Shown piece by piece: positions 8,720 to 17,505 of a stretch of 64,000 bases of DNA. The DNA comes from Pseudomonas sp. JUb42 (GTDB lineage: Bacteria; Pseudomonadota; Gammaproteobacteria; Pseudomonadales; Pseudomonadaceae). Position 1 is the first letter of the stretch. Every line of letters starts with the position of its first letter. The stretch covers positions 310,001 through 374,000 of the forward strand of contig NZ_JANUFD010000002.1 of assembly GCF_024807945.1 (NCBI RefSeq), read 5' to 3'. Below the pieces are notes generated by a model. It saw nothing but the letters and a program-made list of their open reading frames with translations. It did not search any database and was not told where the DNA came from. The position numbers and the translations under genes are program-made.

Positions 8720-9466
8720 TCAGTCGAGAACCGAAGGATCGGCATCAATCATCAGCTGTTTCATTTCTTCGAAATGACGACGAGAGAAGTCGGTGATTTT
8801 TTCCCAACCCTTGGCGGTTTTTTCGGCGACGTCGTCTGATAGCACACGCAACGGCTGACCGGTCGACCATGCCGTGACAAGGATCTGGCAGGCCCGTTCC
8901 AGGGTCCAGATATCGTCGAAGGCTTCGCCGATGTTCGGCGCAATCACCATGACCCCGTGGTTACCCATCAGCAGCCGGCTCTTGCCGTCCAGCAGCCCGG
9001 CCAGACGCTCGCCTTCGGCCTCGGTGTCGGCCATGCCACCATACATTTCGTCCACGGCAACACGGTTGAAATAGCGCGCGGTGTTCTGGTCGATGGGCAG
9101 CACCTGGGGCTTGGCCAGACAGGCCACCGCAGTGGTGTAGACCGGGTGCAGATGCAGCACTGCGCGAGCTTGCGGCAGGCGCTGATGAATCTGCCCGTGA
9201 ATGGCCCAGGCGGTGGAGTCAACGTCCGGGTGCTCGGCACTGGCCGGATCATCGGCATCCAGCAGCAGCAGGTCACTGGCGCGGATCCGCGAGAAGTGTT
9301 TCCACTTCGGGTTGATCAGGAATTTTTTACCGTCCGCCGAGACTGCGGCGCTGAAGTGGTTGGCCACCGCTTCATGCATGCCCTGGTGGGCAACGATACG
9401 GAAGGTCGCCGCAAGATCGACGCGAGCCTGCTTTTCGACGGCCTGCTCTTCTAAAGTTAACGACAT
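8720..9466 (-). CDS. Class II aldolase/adducin-family protein
   Basis: A 248-residue protein of the class II aldolase fold. The zinc-site signature is visible: HGQIHQ (about residue 92), then HLHPVYTTA (His-Leu-His, about 107-109), and a third histidine in LLMGNHGVMV (about 169). Start ATG at 9466 follows a GGAG ribosome-binding site. Members cleave or isomerise sugar phosphates or decarboxylate hydroxy acids (fuculose-phosphate aldolase, ribulose-phosphate epimerase relatives, OtnC, and MtnB). The adducin-like subtype with no sugar-phosphate kinase nearby argues for a modified-amino-acid or hydroxy-acid role. It is the most distal gene of the minus-strand transport operon, 58 bases after the binding-protein gene. 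Confidence 0.8.
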   Translation of the reverse strand: MSLTLEEQAVEKQARVDLAATFRIVAHQGMHEAVANHFSAAVSADGKKFLINPKWKHFSRIRASDLLLLDADDPASAEHPDVDSTAWAIHGQIHQRLPQARAVLHLHPVYTTAVACLAKPQVLPIDQNTARYFNRVAVDEMYGGMADTEAEGERLAGLLDGKSRLLMGNHGVMVIAPNIGEAFDDIWTLERACQILVTAWSTGQPLRVLSDDVAEKTAKGWEKITDFSRRHFEEMKQLMIDADPSVLD

Positions 9467-9524
9467 GAATCTTTCTCCGCAGGACGTGGCCGCACCGGAG
9501 TGCGGCACACGCTATAAGCGCTAA

Positions 9525-10358
9525 TCAGGGTTTAGGCATCAGGGTGGCGATGTCTTCATCGGTCGGTGCCTGGAAGTTGTACTTCTTCAGCAGCGCCGCG
9601 TATTCAGGGGTGGTGCGGTATTTGGCCAGGGCGTCGACCAGAGCCTTCTTGACCTCGTCGTTGCCCTTCTTCACGCCAAAGCCGTTGAGCACCGGATAGA
9701 TCAGGCTGTCAGAGGAAATCACCACGCGACCGCCGAGCTTGTCGACCACGCCACGGGCCACGGCGGCGTCGGTGATTTGCGCTTCAACGGCGTGAGCGAG
9801 CATGGCCTGGGTGGTTTGCGGGTCGGTGGCGTACTCACTGATCGCGATCGGCTTGAGGCCATTCTTGACGCAGTACTCAGCCGAGAGCTTGTTCATCTGC
9901 GCCAGCCAGGAAGTGGCGGCCATGGAACCAATCTTATGGCCGCAGAAGTCTTCCGGACGCTTGGGCTGGAACTCGCCGCCCTTGAGCGCAAGGATGGATT
10001 CGCCGCTCTTGAGGTAAGGGATCATGTCGATGACTTTCACTCGCTCGGCGGTGATGTACATCGACGAGTTAGTGACGTCGAAGCGGCCACCCTGCAGGCC
10101 GGTGATCAGGTTGGGGAAGCGTGTATCGACAGTTTCCACCTTGCGCCCCATGACCTTGCCCAGACCGTCGAGAAACTCGATATCGAAGCCGGCCGGGCGA
10201 TTGTTGTCCATGTACTCGTAGGGGAAGAAGGTCACGTCGGAACCGGCGACGATCTTGCCATCCTGCTGGAAGGCCGAGGCCGCCAATGAAGTCATCGCCA
10301 CCGCTGCGCCGATCAGGCTCAGGGCAATAGGACGAACCAACTTGTGCATCGCTGTCAT
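9525..10358 (-). CDS. Polar amino-acid-type ABC transporter substrate-binding protein
   Basis: A 277-residue periplasmic binding protein of the family 3 (SBP_bac_3) type. A cleavable signal peptide is evident: MTAMHKLVRP then a hydrophobic stretch ending AASAF. The mature part has the family's GxDVTFFPYEYMD opening, GFDIEFLDGLGKVMGR, and GRFDVTNSSMYITAERVKVIDMIPYL, equivalent to the 'T.eR...dFS.PY' region that binds the ligand. Asp and Arg in the ligand pocket positions are preserved (Arg in TAERVK). Start was set at the ATG before the basic signal-peptide region. It should deliver its ligand to the fused permease-ATPase two genes upstream in the same operon. Confidence 0.88.
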   Translation of the reverse strand: MTAMHKLVRPIALSLIGAAVAMTSLAASAFQQDGKIVAGSDVTFFPYEYMDNNRPAGFDIEFLDGLGKVMGRKVETVDTRFPNLITGLQGGRFDVTNSSMYITAERVKVIDMIPYLKSGESILALKGGEFQPKRPEDFCGHKIGSMAATSWLAQMNKLSAEYCVKNGLKPIAISEYATDPQTTQAMLAHAVEAQITDAAVARGVVDKLGGRVVISSDSLIYPVLNGFGVKKGNDEVKKALVDALAKYRTTPEYAALLKKYNFQAPTDEDIATLMPKP

Positions 10359-10385
10359 TTTGAATACCCGCAAGGTTGAGAGAAA

Positions 10386-11258
10386 TTAGGCAGTGGCTTG
10401 GTCTTGGCCAGCCTGTTGCACAAAGAAAGAGGCGCCGCGAGGCTTCTGCGGCAAGCGCATCTGATTGCTCGTAGAACGCACGAGGCCACTTTCCTCACCG
10501 GCCACCATCAGGCCGGAGTGCTGGCTGGGCAGAGGGTTTTCGCCGAATGGCAGCGCGTCTTCAGCGGCATAGACGCTGATGAACAGAGTGCGCGGCAGCT
10601 CGGTCTCGTTAGGGCTTGAAGCGTGCAACAAACGTGTGTGCATGAAGCACACGGAACCGGCCGGGCCGAAGCAGGCAACCGGCTCCTGGCAATGCTCTTC
10701 GACAACTTGATCGTCCACCGCACCGGTGAAGCGCTGCTCATGCCAGTGCGACCACAGCGGGCCTTTATGACTACCCGGGATCACGTTCAGCGGGCCGTTC
10801 TGCGGGGTCACTTCGCTGACCATTAACAGCGCGGTGACGATGTCGTCATTACTGTGCGGCGTGAACAGAAAGTCCTGGTGCCACTTCACCTGAGTCGCGG
10901 TGTGGGGCAGCTTGGAGTTGATCTTGCTGTGATGGAAACGGGTGCCGCCAGCGCCGATCAACTGCGCAGCAATCGCGGCCATGCGCGACTGCAACGCGAC
11001 CTGCCGGTAGGCCGGGGAAATCTCGGTCGGCGAACTGACCCGACGCAACGACGGATGATCTGCGCGGTGGTCGCCTTCCAGATCGAAGCGCGCACGACCG
11101 TCGATGGTTTCGCCCCAGCCCTGCTCATGGCCGCGACTCTCCTCTACCCACTGGTCGAAGTCGTGTTGCAGGGCTGCCACTTCCTCAGCCGACAGCACCC
11201 CCTCTACCACCAGGACGCCGTCCCGGTGAAATTGCTCAACCTGCCATTGCTCGATCAT
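10386..11258 (-). CDS. PhyH-family Fe(II)/2-oxoglutarate oxygenase
   Basis: A 290-residue phytanoyl-CoA dioxygenase-type protein. The iron-binding triad is readable: His127 and Asp129 in VKWHQDFLF, and the distal His212 in RLLHASSPNET, followed by Arg225 in LPRTLFISVY for 2-oxoglutarate. Such enzymes hydroxylate unactivated carbons of small molecules. The gene lies between the binding protein and the permease-ATPase of an amino-acid transporter, so hydroxylation of an imported amino-acid-like compound is the simplest idea; the substrate is not deducible. ATG at 11258 follows AGGAAGAG. A second, clearly related oxygenase with the same metal-site spacing lies at 25773-26612. Confidence 0.87.
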   Translation of the reverse strand: MIEQWQVEQFHRDGVLVVEGVLSAEEVAALQHDFDQWVEESRGHEQGWGETIDGRARFDLEGDHRADHPSLRRVSSPTEISPAYRQVALQSRMAAIAAQLIGAGGTRFHHSKINSKLPHTATQVKWHQDFLFTPHSNDDIVTALLMVSEVTPQNGPLNVIPGSHKGPLWSHWHEQRFTGAVDDQVVEEHCQEPVACFGPAGSVCFMHTRLLHASSPNETELPRTLFISVYAAEDALPFGENPLPSQHSGLMVAGEESGLVRSTSNQMRLPQKPRGASFFVQQAGQDQATA

Positions 11259-11292
11259 GTTCTGCTCTTCCTGCAACCTGAAAAATTAAGGG

Positions 11293-12816
11293 TCATGCCA
11301 GCGATACATCTTTGAGGAACGCTTCGACGCGAGGGTTGTGGCCGCTGCGCAGCACCTCGGGTTTGTCATCGCAAACCACGCGGCCCTTCTCCATGAAGAC
11401 GATCCGGTCGGAAACCTTGAAAGCGAAATTCATCTCGTGAGTGACGATCACCATGGTGATGCCCTCCTTCGCCAGCGCCTCGATGACCTGCAACACCTCG
11501 TTGACCTTCTCCGGATCCAGGGCCGAGGTCGGCTCATCGAACAACATGATCTGCGGACGCATCATCAGGGCCCGGGCAATCGCCACGCGCTGCTGCTGGC
11601 CACCGGACAGTTGATGCGGGTACTTCCAGGCGTGATCGAGCATTCCCACTTTGTGCAGCAGGGCGTAGGCCTGTTGCTTGAGCTCTTCAATACGGCCCAG
11701 GCGGTGGTAACGCGGCGCCATCAGCAAGTTGTCGAGCACGGTGAGGTGGGGGAACAGGTTGAAGCTCTGGAACACCATGCCGATGTTCAGGCGATGCTCG
11801 GCGTGCTCCACATATTGCGGTAGCGAAGCGCCCTGTCTGCTCAGGTGAATGAACGGCTGACCATTGATCTTGATGTCGCCGTTGTCGATCTGCTCAAGGC
11901 CATTGAGCAGGCGAATCAGGGTGGTCTTGCCCGAGCCGGACGGGCCAATCACCGAGACCACTTCACCGGGCTGAATCTGCAGGCTGACCGCGCCAAGCAC
12001 CTCCACGTTGTTGTAGGCCTTGTGCAGACGGCTGGCCTGCAGCGCCGGGACCTGTGGCTCGCTGCTCGGCGCACGCTGCACCACCGCACGTTGCTGGGTG
12101 GCCAGGGCCAGAACTTCGGCATCCGGTACGCGAGAAACGTTGCGCTGATTGACGTCGAGAAACTTCTCCAGACGCTTGAGCAGGTAGTCGAACACCGTAA
12201 CGATCAGCACGTAATAGAACGCCACCGCCGCCATGGTCTCCATGACCAGGAAGTTCTGTGAATACAGGCGCTGGCCGACCATGAGAATTTCCGTCAGGGA
12301 GATCACCGAGACCAGGGAGCTGAGTTTGACGATAGAGATGTATTCGTTGGCCAGGGACGGCAGGGCTACCCGCAGGGCCTGGGGAATCACCACGCGCCAC
12401 TGGGTGCCGAGAAACTTCAGGCCCAGGGCCCGCGCCGCCTCGGCCTGGCCCTTGTGAATCGACAGCAGACCGCCGCGATGGATCTCTGCGACATAAGCCG
12501 TTTCACACAGGACCATGGCCAGCAGACCGGCCCAGAACGGGTCGCCCAGCACCACCGACGCGGCCGGAAATGCCTGGGGAATGTTGTAGACGAAGATCAG
12601 CAGCACCAGCAGCGGCAGACTGCGAAACAGCCAGATATAGGCGCGGGCCGGACCGTTCAGCAGCGCACGTTTCGACTGCTTGGCCAGGGCCACGAAGAAG
12701 CCCAGGCCGATACTCAGCACCCAGGTCACGAAGCTCAGCTTGATAACGGTCCAGGTCGCTCGCCAGAACTCGGCATCGGCCAGCAAACCAAACATGTAAT
12801 TCCAGTCGAATGTCAT
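11293..12816 (-). CDS. Fused amino-acid ABC transporter permease and ATPase
   Basis: A 507-residue fusion of two subunits that are normally separate. Residues 1-225 are a HisM/GlnP-type permease with five or so membrane segments and the EAA loop (EAARALGLKFLGTQWRVVIPQALR, read in parts near 126-149). A linker (about 226-258) leads to a GlnQ/HisP-type ATPase: Walker A GPSGSGKTT (291-299), [10 protein letters not shown], Walker B LFDEPTSALDP and the H-loop VTHEM. The start ATG (12816) is the first that gives the permease N-terminus. The neighbouring binding protein and PhyH oxygenase are in the same operon. One protein thus provides both the channel and the motor, presumably as a homodimer. Confidence 0.88.
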   Translation of the reverse strand: MTFDWNYMFGLLADAEFWRATWTVIKLSFVTWVLSIGLGFFVALAKQSKRALLNGPARAYIWLFRSLPLLVLLIFVYNIPQAFPAASVVLGDPFWAGLLAMVLCETAYVAEIHRGGLLSIHKGQAEAARALGLKFLGTQWRVVIPQALRVALPSLANEYISIVKLSSLVSVISLTEILMVGQRLYSQNFLVMETMAAVAFYYVLIVTVFDYLLKRLEKFLDVNQRNVSRVPDAEVLALATQQRAVVQRAPSSEPQVPALQASRLHKAYNNVEVLGAVSLQIQPGEVVSVIGPSGSGKTTLIRLLNGLEQIDNGDIKINGQPFIHLSRQGASLPQYVEHAEHRLNIGMVFQSFNLFPHLTVLDNLLMAPRYHRLGRIEELKQQAYALLHKVGMLDHAWKYPHQLSGGQQQRVAIARALMMRPQIMLFDEPTSALDPEKVNEVLQVIEALAKEGITMVIVTHEMNFAFKVSDRIVFMEKGRVVCDDKPEVLRSGHNPRVEAFLKDVSLA

Positions 12817-13232
12817 CGTCGCAGCGCTCAACAAAAAAATCAGAAAGTGCAACCGGACGCCCCACTCGAACACGTCTGACGGTATGCACCGTTGAAACGA
12901 GGTTCGGGGACAGAGGCATTCACGGTCAATTAGGATTAACTGGACCAGTGCGTAGGCAGAACCGATGCAGCGCCACGGCGTTTTCATGGGCCGTTTTGTG
13001 CACCTGACTGGCCTGCCGACGAATCGCCCCACAAAGGCGCACCAACCATTCCACGCTCCGCGCGGGCGCCGCACATTGGTGCGGCGCGTCCATGGTCGTC
13101 CTTGGCTTGTCTCTTGCTGAAAGTCTGCAGGCTCGGGCCCGTTGCTTAAATTCGTTTCTGATTTACAACTGGGGCGAGAAAATCCGAAGCAGAAGTTGTT
13201 ACGAGGGATGATCGACAGTGGTGCAAGGCGGC
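12817..13232. other. Intergenic region upstream of the ABC transporter operon
   Basis: A 416-base gap between the LysR gene and the permease-ATPase gene, both on the minus strand. It should carry the transporter operon promoter. It contains a strong GC hairpin at 13067-13086. The transporter frame runs open into it but without family sequence or a ribosome-binding site. No gene is supported. Confidence 0.5.
13067..13086. promoter_or_regulatory. Perfect 8-bp inverted repeat with 4-base loop
   Basis: CGCCGCAC-ATTG-GTGCGGCG lies about 250 bases upstream of the permease-ATPase start. No U-run follows on either strand, so it is a poor intrinsic terminator; it may be an RNA hairpin in the leader or the end of the LysR transcript. 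Confidence 0.35.
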
Positions 13233-14207
13233 TCAGCCGATATCGGCGCTCGCCCGTACGGTGTGGGGATCAAAGAAGCTCGGCGCGGCCATGCCGGGGA
13301 TGTACTGGTCGGATACGAACATGCGGCAACGCTCGGTAAAAGCCGAGACCACCCTAGACAACTGGGCGTTGTTGGCCGTGGCATACCCCAGCTGCAAGGG
13401 CCGCAGATCACCGGACAGACGAATGCGGATCAGGCGCTTGCCGTCCTGGGAAATGTTGCCCTTGGGCCGTGCGTTGGCAATGGTAAAGCCCACGCCGTTA
13501 CCGACCATGGCCCGTACGGTTTCCAGATTGCTGGAGCGCATGACCACGTTCGGCGTGGTGCCGGTCTGGGTGAACAGGCCAAGGAAATACTCCCGGCTCC
13601 AGGGGATATCCAGCAGCACCATGGGATAGTTTTCCAGGTCCTGAGTAGTCACTGCGGGCATATTGGCCAGGGGATGATAGTCACCGACCATGACATACGC
13701 CGGCAGCTTGGCCAGGGGCTGGAAGTCGATATCGGCGCTGCTGACCAGGTCGTAAGTCAGGGCAATATCGATCTCGGAACTGCGTAGTTTTTCCAGCAAC
13801 TGCTCGTGATCACCCTCCACCTGGGTGATGCGTACTCCCGGAAAGGCTCGACCGAAGCCGAACACCAGCTCGGGGGTGATCATCGGTGCCAGTGAGTGCA
13901 GGCAACCCACGCGCAATGGCCCACGCACAGTGTTGAGCGACTCGGAAGCAATCGTATAAAGGTTGCTCATCTGCTCCAGGATCAGCTTGGCTTCCTGCAT
14001 GACCTGACGCCCCACTGCCGTCAGGGAGATGCCCTGGGCGTGATGCCTGATGAACAACTGAATGCCCAGTTCGGCCTCCATGTGGGTGATCGCCGCCGAT
14101 ATAGAAGGTGACGACACATGAATGCGTTCCGACGCCGCGCTGATGCTGCCGGCCTCCCCGGACGCGACGAAATATTCCAGCTGGCGCTGAGTAATACGAC
14201 TGAGCAT
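13233..14207 (-). CDS. LysR-family transcriptional regulator
   Basis: A 324-residue LysR regulator. The N-terminal winged helix-turn-helix is clear (RQLEYFVASGEAGSISAASE, then HVSSPSISAAITHMEAELG, and LFIRHH). An effector-binding domain follows from about residue 90 (GPLRVGCLHSLAPMITPELV). The ATG at 14207 is preceded by GGAGGGC. It lies between the minus-strand transporter operon and the divergent plus-strand monooxygenase operon, the normal place for a LysR protein controlling divergent catabolic genes. A coinducer cannot be named. Confidence 0.88.
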   Translation of the reverse strand: MLSRITQRQLEYFVASGEAGSISAASERIHVSSPSISAAITHMEAELGIQLFIRHHAQGISLTAVGRQVMQEAKLILEQMSNLYTIASESLNTVRGPLRVGCLHSLAPMITPELVFGFGRAFPGVRITQVEGDHEQLLEKLRSSEIDIALTYDLVSSADIDFQPLAKLPAYVMVGDYHPLANMPAVTTQDLENYPMVLLDIPWSREYFLGLFTQTGTTPNVVMRSSNLETVRAMVGNGVGFTIANARPKGNISQDGKRLIRIRLSGDLRPLQLGYATANNAQLSRVVSAFTERCRMFVSDQYIPGMAAPSFFDPHTVRASADIG

Positions 14208-14525
14208 GAAGCCCTCCACATCTGAACGGGTTGACGAAAAACTGTGCCAGCCCTGAATTGACCACGTTGCAGAGTTCATGCCGGGAAGTCCGCGCACGCC
14301 GCTGCACGCGACGAGATGCAATCATCCCGTTCCACAGGCTCAAGCGGGGTTCGGTTTTTCCTAAGCTCTACGTTCAAAAAGCAGAATTCCTATCAGAACC
14401 ACCCTTGATCACACTGGCCGCCGTGGATGAATGAAGTCTGCAAGGCTCCTGTGCCTTCTCGACGTGCTGTCGGTGCCATGGCATCGGCGAAACCGATCAA
14501 GGTCGATTCTCTTTAGGAAATTCAA
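14208..14525. other. Divergent control region between LysR gene and catabolic operon
   Basis: This 318-base gap separates the LysR gene (minus) from the flavin monooxygenase gene (plus). It holds the 10-base palindrome TGCCATGGCA at 14474-14483, about 43 bases before the monooxygenase start, a possible LysR-controlled promoter element. No coding region is supported. Confidence 0.45.
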
Positions 14526-15776
14526 ATGTCAGTTGAAACAATTAACACCTTGGTGGTCGGCGCAGGCCAGGCGGGTGTCGCGATGAGCGAGCATCTTTCA
14601 CTCATGGGTGTGCCGCACATTGTTCTGGAGCGCAGCCGCATCGCCGAACGCTGGCGTTCGGAGCGCTGGGACTCCCTGGTCGCCAACGGCCCGGCCTGGC
14701 ACGATCGCTTTCCGAGCATGAAATTCAGCAACATTTCCCCGGAAGTCTTTCCGCCGAAAGAGCGCATGGCTGACTATTTCGAAGCCTACGCCGACATGCT
14801 CAAGGCGCCGATCCGCACCGGCGTCGAAGTGCTCAAGGTCGAGCGCCACGCGGGTCGCCCCGGTTTCAAGGTGACCACGTCGGACGGCATCATCGAAGCA
14901 GCCAACGTGGTCGCAGCGACCGGCCCGTTCCAGCGCCCGGCCATGCCGAATATCGTTTCCGAGCAGGTCAAGGTCCAGCAACTGCACTCCTGCACCTACA
15001 AGAATCCGGGCCAACTGGCCGAGGGCGCGGTACTGGTGGTGGGCGCCGGTGCGTCCGGTTCGCAGATCGCCGAAGAGCTGCAAAAGGCCGGCAAGACCGT
15101 GTACCTGTCGGTGGGTGAACACTATCGCCCTCCTCGCTCGTATCGCGGTCGCGACTACTGCTGGTGGCTGGGTGCCCTGGGCCTGTGGGACGAAGTACGC
15201 ATCACGCCGAAAAAGAAGCATGTGGCCTTTGCCGTCAGCGGTTATGAGGGCGGCAAGACCGTGGACTTCCGTCGTCTGGCTCATCAAGGCATCACTCTGG
15301 TTGGCCTGACCAAGTCGTGCAACAACGGTGTCATGGAATTCGAACCGGGCCTGGCCGCCAACATCGCTGAAGGCGACAAGGCGTACTTCGATGTACTGCG
15401 CGACGCCGATGCCTATATCGAGCAAAACGGCCTGCCGTTCCCGCAAGAACCCAACGCCTGGGCGCTGTTGCCTGATCCAGACTGCCTGACCAACCCGGTC
15501 CTGAGCCTGGATCTGGAGCAGGCCGGTATCACCACGATCCTCTGGGCCACTGGCTTCAAATTCGACTTCAGCTGGCTGCAGGTCAACGCCTTCGACGAAA
15601 AGGGCGAGCCCTTCCACAAGCGCGGGATCTGCGCCGAAAGCGGCATCTACTTCCTCGGCCTGCCCAACCTGGTCAACCGTGCGTCGTCGTTTATCTACGG
15701 TGTGTGGCACGACGCGAAATACATCGCCGACCACATCGTCCTGCAAAACGACTACATGGCCTACAAGCCGTCCTGA
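14526..15776 (+). CDS. Flavin-containing monooxygenase-like FAD/NAD(P)H oxidoreductase
   Basis: A 416-residue protein with two dinucleotide-binding motifs: VVGAGQAG at 10-17 for FAD and VVGAGASGSQIAEEL near 180 for NADPH. WHDRFPSM and the C-terminal ILWATGFKFDFSWL (the 'ATGY/F' motif) place it with the CzcO/YUCCA-like group of class B monooxygenases. Such enzymes oxygenate heteroatoms or decarboxylate 2-oxo acids. AGGAAA precedes the ATG. It is first in a co-directional series of genes running to 22509, with most gaps under 140 bases. The substrate is unknown. Confidence 0.85.
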   Translation: MSVETINTLVVGAGQAGVAMSEHLSLMGVPHIVLERSRIAERWRSERWDSLVANGPAWHDRFPSMKFSNISPEVFPPKERMADYFEAYADMLKAPIRTGVEVLKVERHAGRPGFKVTTSDGIIEAANVVAATGPFQRPAMPNIVSEQVKVQQLHSCTYKNPGQLAEGAVLVVGAGASGSQIAEELQKAGKTVYLSVGEHYRPPRSYRGRDYCWWLGALGLWDEVRITPKKKHVAFAVSGYEGGKTVDFRRLAHQGITLVGLTKSCNNGVMEFEPGLAANIAEGDKAYFDVLRDADAYIEQNGLPFPQEPNAWALLPDPDCLTNPVLSLDLEQAGITTILWATGFKFDFSWLQVNAFDEKGEPFHKRGICAESGIYFLGLPNLVNRASSFIYGVWHDAKYIADHIVLQNDYMAYKPS

Positions 15777-15782
15777 TACCGC

Positions 15783-15824
15783 GCCCGGGGTGGCGCGACT
15801 GGCCAATCCCGGGCTTCGGTTTTT
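15783..15824 (+). terminator. Probable intrinsic terminator after the monooxygenase gene
   Basis: GCCCGGG (15783-15789) pairs with CCCGGGC (15808-15814), followed by TTCGGTTTTT. The loop is long (18 bases), so read-through or partial termination into the RidA gene is possible. Confidence 0.45.
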
Positions 15825-15913
15825 CCTAAGCATTGCCCTGCCCAAATGCTGGTTTCGGCAAAGCCGGGGCAATGTGAAGCTTGGCCCATTCACTTATTCG
15901 AGAGACTCACGGC

Positions 15914-16339
15914 ATGCCAACCCACACGCGTATCCGCATGTTCAACACCAAGCAGACCTACCCCAACCAGAGCCTGGACAACGACCTGTGCCAGGCCGTA
16001 CGCGCTGGCAACACGGTCTATGTGCGTGGCCAGATCGGCACGGACTTCGACGGCAATCTGGTCGGCCTCGGCGACCCGGCGGCCCAGGCCGAGCAGGCCA
16101 TGAAAAACGTCAAGCAACTGCTTGAAGAGGCAGGCTCGGACCTGTCCCACATCGTCAAAACCACCACTTACATCATCGACCCGCGCTATCGCGAGCCGGT
16201 GTATCAGGTAGTCGGCAAATGGCTCAAGGGGGTATTCCCTATCTCCACCGGCCTGGTGATTTCCGGTCTCGGTCAACCGCAATGGTTGATGGAAATCGAC
16301 GTGATCGCGGTGATTCCGGACGACTGGACCGGCGCCTGA
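15914..16339 (+). CDS. RidA-family protein
   Basis: A 141-residue RidA/YjgF-family protein. The C-terminal half shows the family pattern: VKTTTYIIDPRYREPVYQVV, then STGLVISGLGQPQWLMEIDVIAVIP, with the usual '(R/S)xxxxVxgLaxpexLvEIdviA' signature. The arginine that contacts the imine/enamine carboxylate in canonical RidA (in 'paRs.v.v') is not obvious here: the equivalent position reads ISTGLVIS. This suggests a non-canonical subgroup. Canonical RidA hydrolyses 2-aminoacrylate and related enamines. In this operon it may hydrolyse an imine released during amino-compound oxidation. Confidence 0.83.
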   Translation: MPTHTRIRMFNTKQTYPNQSLDNDLCQAVRAGNTVYVRGQIGTDFDGNLVGLGDPAAQAEQAMKNVKQLLEEAGSDLSHIVKTTTYIIDPRYREPVYQVVGKWLKGVFPISTGLVISGLGQPQWLMEIDVIAVIPDDWTGA

Positions 16340-16367
16340 AATCCTTCCCTCAAGCAAAGGAGCGCCC

Positions 16368-17492
16368 ATGGCAACTGCCCAGCTCAGGAACCCGGAACCT
16401 GCGATCGTGGCCGTGCAATTGAACAAGGTGCTCAAGCGCTTCGGGGACGCCATCGCCCTGCACGAGGTCTCGCTGAAGATTCACCAAGGTGAATTCATCA
16501 CGTTGCTGGGGCCGTCTGGTTGCGGCAAAACCACCCTGCTCAAACTGATGGCCGGCGTTGTCGAAGCCGACACCGGCGAGGTCTTTATCGACGGCCAGCG
16601 GCTCGGCGAGCTTGCACCCCATGAGCGGGAAATCGGCCTTGTGTTGCAGAACAACACTCTGTTGCCCCATATGAACGTGGCGCAGAACATCGGTTACGAC
16701 TTGCACAGGCGCGGTGTGGCCCAGGCCGAAATAGCCGAGCGGGTCGAGCAGGCTCTGACCATCGTCAAGTTGCCGGGCTTTGGTCAGCGCAACCCCCAGG
16801 AGCTTTCCGGCGGCCAGCAACAGCGCGTGGCGCTGGCACGGGCTCTGGTAATCCGGCCCAAGGTGTTACTGCTGGACGAGCCGTTCTCGACCCTGGACAA
16901 AGGTCTGCGCCTGTCGATGCACAACGAACTCAAGGACATCCAGCGCAGGCTGGGGGTGACCACGGTGTTCGTGACCCATGAACAGAGTGAAGCCCTGAGC
17001 ATGAGCGACCGGGTGGTGGTCATGTGCGCCGGGCATGTGCTGCAGATCGGTACTCCGGACACTCTCTATCGCCGCCCCCGGGACCCGTTCGTGGCCAGCT
17101 TCGTCGGCGACGTCAATATCCTCGCCGGGCGCTACCTGAGTCGCGACGACCGGGTGGTCCTGGCCATGGCTGACATCACCCTGCGCCTGCCGGCCGAGCA
17201 AGTCCATGCAGAAGTCGGCGCGCGCGTGAATATCTATGTGCGCCCGGAAAGCATTCGTCTTGCCCCACTGGGGCCGGACACCCTGCTCAGCGCCACCGTG
17301 GTCAGCCATGTGTTCCAGGGTGATCACGTCGACATTCATCTGGACGTTCCGGCCCTGGGCCAGAACCGCCTGTTCGTACGTCAGTCCGGCCCCGATGCCC
17401 TGACCCGCTGGCCGGTCGGTTGCGCCGCCGGCCTGAGTTTCGCCAGCGAAGGCATCTGCGCCTTTGCCGCCGCTGTCTTGCCTATCCCTTGA
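16368..17492 (+). CDS. PotA/FbpC-type ABC transporter ATPase without partner permease
   Basis: A 374-residue ATPase with Walker [10 protein letters not shown] (48-56), LSGGQQQ (146-152), Walker B LLLDEP (167-172) and an H-loop VTHEQ. A C-terminal TOBE_2-type domain follows ([14 protein letters not shown]). This is the architecture of polyamine, iron(III) and spermidine/putrescine-type importers. No matching permease or binding protein lies in the operon, so it either serves a transporter encoded elsewhere or replaces one. SD-like AAAGGAG precedes the ATG. Confidence 0.87.
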   Translation: MATAQLRNPEPAIVAVQLNKVLKRFGDAIALHEVSLKIHQGEFITLLGPSGCGKTTLLKLMAGVVEADTGEVFIDGQRLGELAPHEREIGLVLQNNTLLPHMNVAQNIGYDLHRRGVAQAEIAERVEQALTIVKLPGFGQRNPQELSGGQQQRVALARALVIRPKVLLLDEPFSTLDKGLRLSMHNELKDIQRRLGVTTVFVTHEQSEALSMSDRVVVMCAGHVLQIGTPDTLYRRPRDPFVASFVGDVNILAGRYLSRDDRVVLAMADITLRLPAEQVHAEVGARVNIYVRPESIRLAPLGPDTLLSATVVSHVFQGDHVDIHLDVPALGQNRLFVRQSGPDALTRWPVGCAAGLSFASEGICAFAAAVLPIP

Positions 17493-17505
17493 ATCCGAGT
17501 ACCCC

